Assembly: GCA_015486685.1 (NCBI GenBank)
Contig: WFRC01000271.1
Span: 1-8,461 of the forward strand
DNA length: 8,461 nt
Source of the DNA: Caldifarciminota bacterium
GTDB taxonomy: Bacteria > Hydrothermota > UBA3072 > WFRC01
Direction: 5' to 3'
Shown here piece by piece: positions 5,717-8,461 of this stretch (its first letter is position 1; the number at the start of each line of letters is the position of its first letter). The translations under genes were made by a program, and so were the position numbers. The notes under the pieces are model-generated. The model searched no databases. It was not told where the DNA came from and was given only the letters and a program-made list of their open reading frames with translations.

Positions 5717-5967
5717 GGGGACTGTGCTTCACACTTTCACACTTTTCATAAATAATTGTCATTAAAATTTCGGAAAATATATTTTATTTTTGTTGTTATT
5801 CCTATATTTCTGCAATGTATATAATTTAATTAAAAGACTTACAGATTTAATCTTTATTCCACATAAAAATCATCTAAAAAATAAAATAATCTCCATAATC
5901 CTGAAATAATAAGGGTTTGGTTAAGATAGGACTAAGATAGAAATGTGAGAATGTGAAGAACCGCCCC
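5717..5967. mobile_element. Possible MITE-like element with imperfect terminal inverted repeats
   Basis: The left end reads GGGG then CTTCACACTTTCACAC (5727-5742). The reverse complement of the right end reads GGGG then CTTCACATTCTCACAT. That is 13 of 16 matches in the second part. Between them is a very AT-rich stretch of about 200 bases without a gene. No target-site duplication is obvious, so the call is tentative. Similar GGGG...CTTCACA ends accompany IS200-like transposase relics in other genomes as I recall, which I cannot verify here. Confidence 0.35.
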
Positions 5968-6152
5968 TATTACCTCCTTTTCTGACAGGATGAACAGGAT
6001 TAACATTATAAATTCCTACAAAAATAAAGAACATAAGCCCAAGAAAGTGTCATTGCGAATGTCCACTTCTTGCTCTGCTTATGTGAAGAAGCCGAAGGCG
6101 TGAGAGAGCAAAGCGAACGAACACTTTCATACAATAGGCATTTTCCTCTTTA
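5968..6152. repeat. Repeat-filled spacer: short ACAGGAT repeats, then repeat B copy
   Basis: GACAGGATG followed by AACAGGATT (5984-6001) is a small tandem of a common intergenic type. From 6048, TGTCATTGCGAA begins a B-family copy that includes GAAGCCGAAGGCGTGAG, also found in the copy at 6350-6366. No gene is visible. Confidence 0.55.
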
Positions 6153-6188
6153 TCTCCCTCCCTTGATGGGAGGGATAAAGGGAGGGTG
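6153..6188. repeat. Repeat A, copy 3, with four-tract G motif
   Basis: CCCTCCC, TTGAT, GGGAGGG, ATAAA, GGGAGGG. The loop T for C change and ATAAA for ATTAA leave the arms and G tracts intact. It is the left partner of the composite flanking abiE. Confidence 0.8.
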
Positions 6189-6247
6189 ATTCAAATTCCT
6201 TCACTTAACTCATTGATACTCAAAGAAAGAAGTTTTGTAATTTGTAA

Positions 6248-6393
6248 GACTGACCCCGCTGAAAAGTGGGTAAGAGATTACACAATCCTGTCATTCTGAA
6301 CGAAGTGAAGAATCTCATGAGTTGTCATTGCGAGGGACGAAGTCCCGTGGAAGCCGAAGGCGTGAGCGAATGTAATGAGTGAACAATCTCACA
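6248..6393. repeat. Repeat C copy 1 joined to repeat B copy
   Basis: Bases 6248-6295 match 8355-8402 at 47 of 48 positions. They run straight into B-type sequence with GGGAC/GTCCC hairpin arms (6334-6346). A 22-base block at 6364-6385 is identical to 8439-8460. The element lies just downstream of abiEii. Confidence 0.85.
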
Positions 6394-6410
6394 GGTGGGG
6401 CGGAAGTAAT

Positions 6411-6438
6411 TGCAAAATGAAGATTGGGAAATGCAAAA
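6411..6438. repeat. Short heptanucleotide tract, 4 units
   Basis: Four in-phase 7-base units starting with TG, the first and last both TGCAAAA. They lie between the composite repeat and the abiEii stop. A T8 run downstream of abiEii on the - strand (6442-6435) overlaps the end but has no convincing hairpin. Confidence 0.4.
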
Positions 6439-6476
6439 AAAAGCACCAAGCCACCTGAGAACCTCATTTGTTTATC

Positions 6477-7301
6477 TTATTCTTTAAAGTTCTTTTGAAG
6501 TATGCTATAAATACGCCTTCCAGTAGCCCAAATTTCTTCAAATTCTACCTTTAGAGAACGGGAAAGAAGAGGTAATAAATTTCTTTCATAATCTTTCTTA
6601 AATTCTTCCCGGGATTTTAATAGTAGATATTTACAACTAATTCCTTTTATCTCACACTTCTTTTTTAAGTAAGGGAAAATTTCTACAATATCTATATCCT
6701 GATTCTCTACAAGCCACCATATATCAAAAAGGTCTTTACTTATTGAAAAGTGTCTCTGGAAATATAGGGCGCGTAGTTTTTCTACCAGCATTTCTTTCAA
6801 AGAGTAAACAGTCGCTTTAATATTACCATATTCTTTTTTATCGCTGTAAGGATAAAAAAGTGTTCTTGATACCTCTTGAAAAAGCATCTTTTCTCTGAAG
6901 TCCAGATGGATAAATGCATTTATTGATGCTCCTTGAGGATGGATAATTCTTGTATAAGGAATCTTAACTTCTGTAAAGCCAAATTCAGTATGGTATGCAA
7001 TGTTTCCTTTCAACATCAATCCCGATGAATCAGAGATACTTTTCCCTACTCTCTCAAAAACTTTTTCAAGCCTATTTATAGTTTTTTTCAAAGTAAAATC
7101 AAGGTCTACAGAAAACCTGAAATCATTAAAATAAGCCTTTTTTATAGATGTTCCCCCTTTAAATATCAGGGTATCAGAAAGTATATTATCTTGATAAATT
7201 CCTTTTAATATCCAGGAAAGAATATAATCCCGTTCAATCACTGTCGGATCCATAATCCCTGTTTCAGCAGCCACTCTTTTTACCTCATTGGCGCCAATCA
7301 A
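6477..7301 (-). CDS. abiEii: AbiEii/AbiGii-type nucleotidyltransferase toxin
   Basis: A 274-residue DNA polymerase beta-like nucleotidyltransferase, the toxin of type IV AbiE systems. In studied examples the toxin transfers nucleotides onto RNA targets, and the systems can abort phage infection. FKGGTSIKKAY (residues 47-57) holds the GGTS motif. RFSVDLDF (62-69) gives the D66-x-D68 metal pair. MLVEKLRALYFQRHF (171-185) carries the conserved K175/R177 region. SKDLFDIWWL (188-197) supplies the D190/D193 motif. The start is TTG at 7301, overlapping the abiEi stop as TTGA, with GGAGGAGG just upstream. No in-frame ATG lies nearby. All family motifs appear intact. It is the second gene of the operon, after its antitoxin. 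Confidence 0.93.
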   Translation of the reverse strand: MIGANEVKRVAAETGIMDPTVIERDYILSWILKGIYQDNILSDTLIFKGGTSIKKAYFNDFRFSVDLDFTLKKTINRLEKVFERVGKSISDSSGLMLKGNIAYHTEFGFTEVKIPYTRIIHPQGASINAFIHLDFREKMLFQEVSRTLFYPYSDKKEYGNIKATVYSLKEMLVEKLRALYFQRHFSISKDLFDIWWLVENQDIDIVEIFPYLKKKCEIKGISCKYLLLKSREEFKKDYERNLLPLLSRSLKVEFEEIWATGRRIYSILQKNFKE

Positions 7302-8146
7302 GTCCTCCTCCAGTTTGTCAAAGCCTCAGTGGATATATTTACAATCAGCCTCCAGCGAGGATTTCGGGCATACTCAGTATATCCCAGGGATGAATCAAGA
7401 TAGGCATACCCTCCACTTATTTTTTTAGTCACTTTATTCCAGAAAGGTTTCTTTCCTATACCAAATGTTTCGCAGATATAACCCAATCTTTTAATAATAG
7501 CCTTGTTCTTCATAGCTAAAGAATAGTTCACAATCTTTTTCATATCAATGTCTTTATCCTTCCAGCCAATCCATATACCCTTTGAAACCTCTCCAATCCC
7601 TCCGCACAATTCTGGTCTGTCAAGACAGTCCACAATAGTCTTCTCAATATCTGTAATATTGATTTTCCTCTGCCCAAACCATTGCTGAGTTATACCAAAA
7701 AACTTGTAAGGCTTTACAATAATGAACCGATATGAAATTCCCAGTATTTGCTTGTTTCTTTGACCTTTCCGTTTCACGGTCTGGATGAATACAGTTTTTG
7801 GGATTTGTTCTGTAAGATTCCAGTATGACAAAGCACTCCAGTAGGCTATAGTGTAAGGGGATACAAGATACGAACCTATTACAAAAACATCTTCGCTCCA
7901 CTCTCTTTTAACACCTGCCTCAAGAGGAACAATAAGATATTTGCCTCTTTCAATATGCTTTAGCCATCCCTTCTTAACCAATCTATAAAGAAGTGTCTTT
8001 ACCTGCTGAGGCGTTGTTTCTGCAGCACTCGCGGCTTCTCCAATAGTAAATATATTCTTTCCCTGGGCACTTAACTTCATCAGAAGATTGAGTCCACCTC
8101 TATATTTTTCTGGCGTCTTATTATTTTGATACATATTAGTGCTCAT
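7298..8146 (-). CDS. abiEi: AbiEi family antitoxin / transcriptional repressor
   Basis: A 282-residue AbiEi-type antitoxin. The N-terminal winged helix-turn-helix (about residues 20-75) includes IFTIGEAASAAETTPQQVKT and the wing IERGKYLIVPLEAG. The following domain has YLVSPYTIAYWSALSYWNLT (about 93-112), a hallmark of the family (usually Y-x-S...SAL). ITDIEKTIVDCLDRPELCGG (about 166-185) then leads to a C-terminal helical region. Known AbiEi proteins repress their own promoter and counteract AbiEii without forming a stable complex with it. The start is ATG 8146, with AAAGG nine bases upstream. A second in-frame ATG four codons later is possible. The 3' end overlaps abiEii by 4 bases. Confidence 0.92.
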   Translation of the reverse strand: MSTNMYQNNKTPEKYRGGLNLLMKLSAQGKNIFTIGEAASAAETTPQQVKTLLYRLVKKGWLKHIERGKYLIVPLEAGVKREWSEDVFVIGSYLVSPYTIAYWSALSYWNLTEQIPKTVFIQTVKRKGQRNKQILGISYRFIIVKPYKFFGITQQWFGQRKINITDIEKTIVDCLDRPELCGGIGEVSKGIWIGWKDKDIDMKKIVNYSLAMKNKAIIKRLGYICETFGIGKKPFWNKVTKKISGGYAYLDSSLGYTEYARNPRWRLIVNISTEALTNWRRT

Positions 8147-8167
8147 ATTTGTATACCTTTATGTTCC

Positions 8168-8195
8168 ATAATAACTTTCATAAGAGAATAATAAC
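8168..8195. promoter_or_regulatory. Candidate AbiEi operator: direct repeat 20 bp apart
   Basis: ATAATAAC occurs at 8168-8175 and 8188-8195, two helical turns apart. One copy covers the -10 box and the other lies just past the predicted start of transcription (about 8181). ATGTT (8161-8165) and AACAT (8193-8197) add an outer dyad. Suited to autorepression, but inferred only from position. Confidence 0.4.
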
Positions 8196-8215
8196 ATCCC
8201 AATTCAAAAAGTCAA
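8188..8215 (-). promoter_or_regulatory. Sigma-70-type promoter of abiEi-abiEii
   Basis: On the - strand, TTGACT (8215-8210), a 16-base spacer, and TATTAT (8193-8188). The predicted leader is about 35 bases. The -35 box sits at the edge of repeat D copy 2, the same arrangement and spacing as for hicBA. Confidence 0.7.
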
Positions 8216-8265
8216 GGGGAAAAGTACAATTTTTTTGAAATTTATGCGTATAGCAGGACAAAATT
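8211..8265. repeat. Repeat D, copy 2, carrying the abiE -35 region
   Basis: Paired with 4576-4631: identical 13-base start, near-identical 25-base end, same total length within one base. It is placed immediately upstream of abiEi. Confidence 0.85.
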
Positions 8266-8287
8266 TAGGACGCCTGCCCATAGTTAA

Positions 8288-8323
8288 TTTCCCTCCCTTG
8301 ACGGGAGGGATAAAGGGAGGGTG
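8288..8323. repeat. Repeat A, copy 4, with four-tract G motif
   Basis: CCCTCCC, TTGAC, GGGAGGG, ATAAA, GGGAGGG. It is the right-hand member of the composite flanking abiE, in the same orientation as copy 3. Confidence 0.8.
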
Positions 8324-8354
8324 TCTTATGTTTCTCGAGTTTTTAAATTTGAAT

Positions 8355-8461
8355 GACTGACCCCGCTGAAAAGTGGGTAAGAAATTACACAATCCTGTCA
8401 TTGCGAGCGACCAACGGGAGCGTGGCTACCGAAGATGGGAGCGAATGTAATGAGTGAACAC
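8355..8461. repeat. Repeat C copy 2 joined to repeat B copy, cut by window end
   Basis: Bases 8355-8402 match 6248-6295 with one difference. The sequence continues as a B-type copy and shares the 22-base block 8439-8460 with 6364-6385. The right end of the element is beyond the window. Confidence 0.85.

Noticed and set aside
6435..6470. Rho-independent terminator after abiEii
   Set aside because: A T8 run is present on the - strand, but I cannot find a stable stem directly before it.
7644..7901. - strand 85-codon frame within abiEi
   Set aside because: Alternate frame of a conserved gene.
8204..8401. - strand 65-codon open frame near the window end
   Set aside because: Consists of repeats D, A and C; the same repeats elsewhere are not coding.

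Overview
The window is an AT-rich piece (roughly one third G+C by eye) of what looks like an uncultivated, anaerobic bacterium with an outer membrane. The anaerobic lifestyle is inferred from an oxygen-sensitive type of Fe-S ATPase operon. The outer membrane is inferred from a predicted lipoprotein with an aromatic-rich beta domain. Intergenic repeats such as 'TGTCATTGCGAG' and 'CCCTCCCTTGACGGGAGGG' suggest one of the repeat-laden candidate phyla, but I cannot name the phylum from the sequence alone.

Region 1 (1-2861, + strand) is a tight three-gene operon of the 2-hydroxyacyl-CoA dehydratase activase/DUF2229 superfamily. A first DUF2229 protein is cut by the window edge and has no start codon here. 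A second, homologous DUF2229-like protein follows. The third gene is a BadF/BadG/HgdC-type [4Fe-4S] ATPase with an extra C-terminal cysteine cluster. The genes overlap, and each ribosome-binding site lies inside the RRK codons that end the previous gene. At the first junction the expected ATGA start/stop overlap reads ACGA, so one base removes both the upstream stop and the downstream start.

Region 2 (2937-3236, - strand) is a small ArsR-family regulator convergent with the operon.

Region 3 (about 3240-8461) is an island of short repeats holding two toxin-antitoxin modules and one unknown lipoprotein gene. On the - strand are hicBA (4532 to 4094) and abiEi-abiEii (8146 to 6477). On the + strand, between them, is the lipoprotein gene (4936-5706). 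The repeats fall into several families, named A to E here. A is a CCCTCCC hairpin with a four-tract G3 motif (4 copies). B is the 'TGTCATTGCGAG' family. C is a 48-bp repeat that runs into B (2 copies). D is a 55-bp element carrying the -35 box of both toxin-antitoxin promoters (2 copies). E is a GGGGCT hairpin (2 copies). There are also several tracts of degenerate 7-bp units and one possible 251-bp MITE-like element.

The main points of interest are: promoter element D shared by two unrelated toxin-antitoxin operons; an A-C-B composite in direct orientation on both sides of abiE; the phase-locked 7-bp tracts; and the ACG start/lost-stop junction. I see no CRISPR array, tRNA, rRNA or transposase gene.
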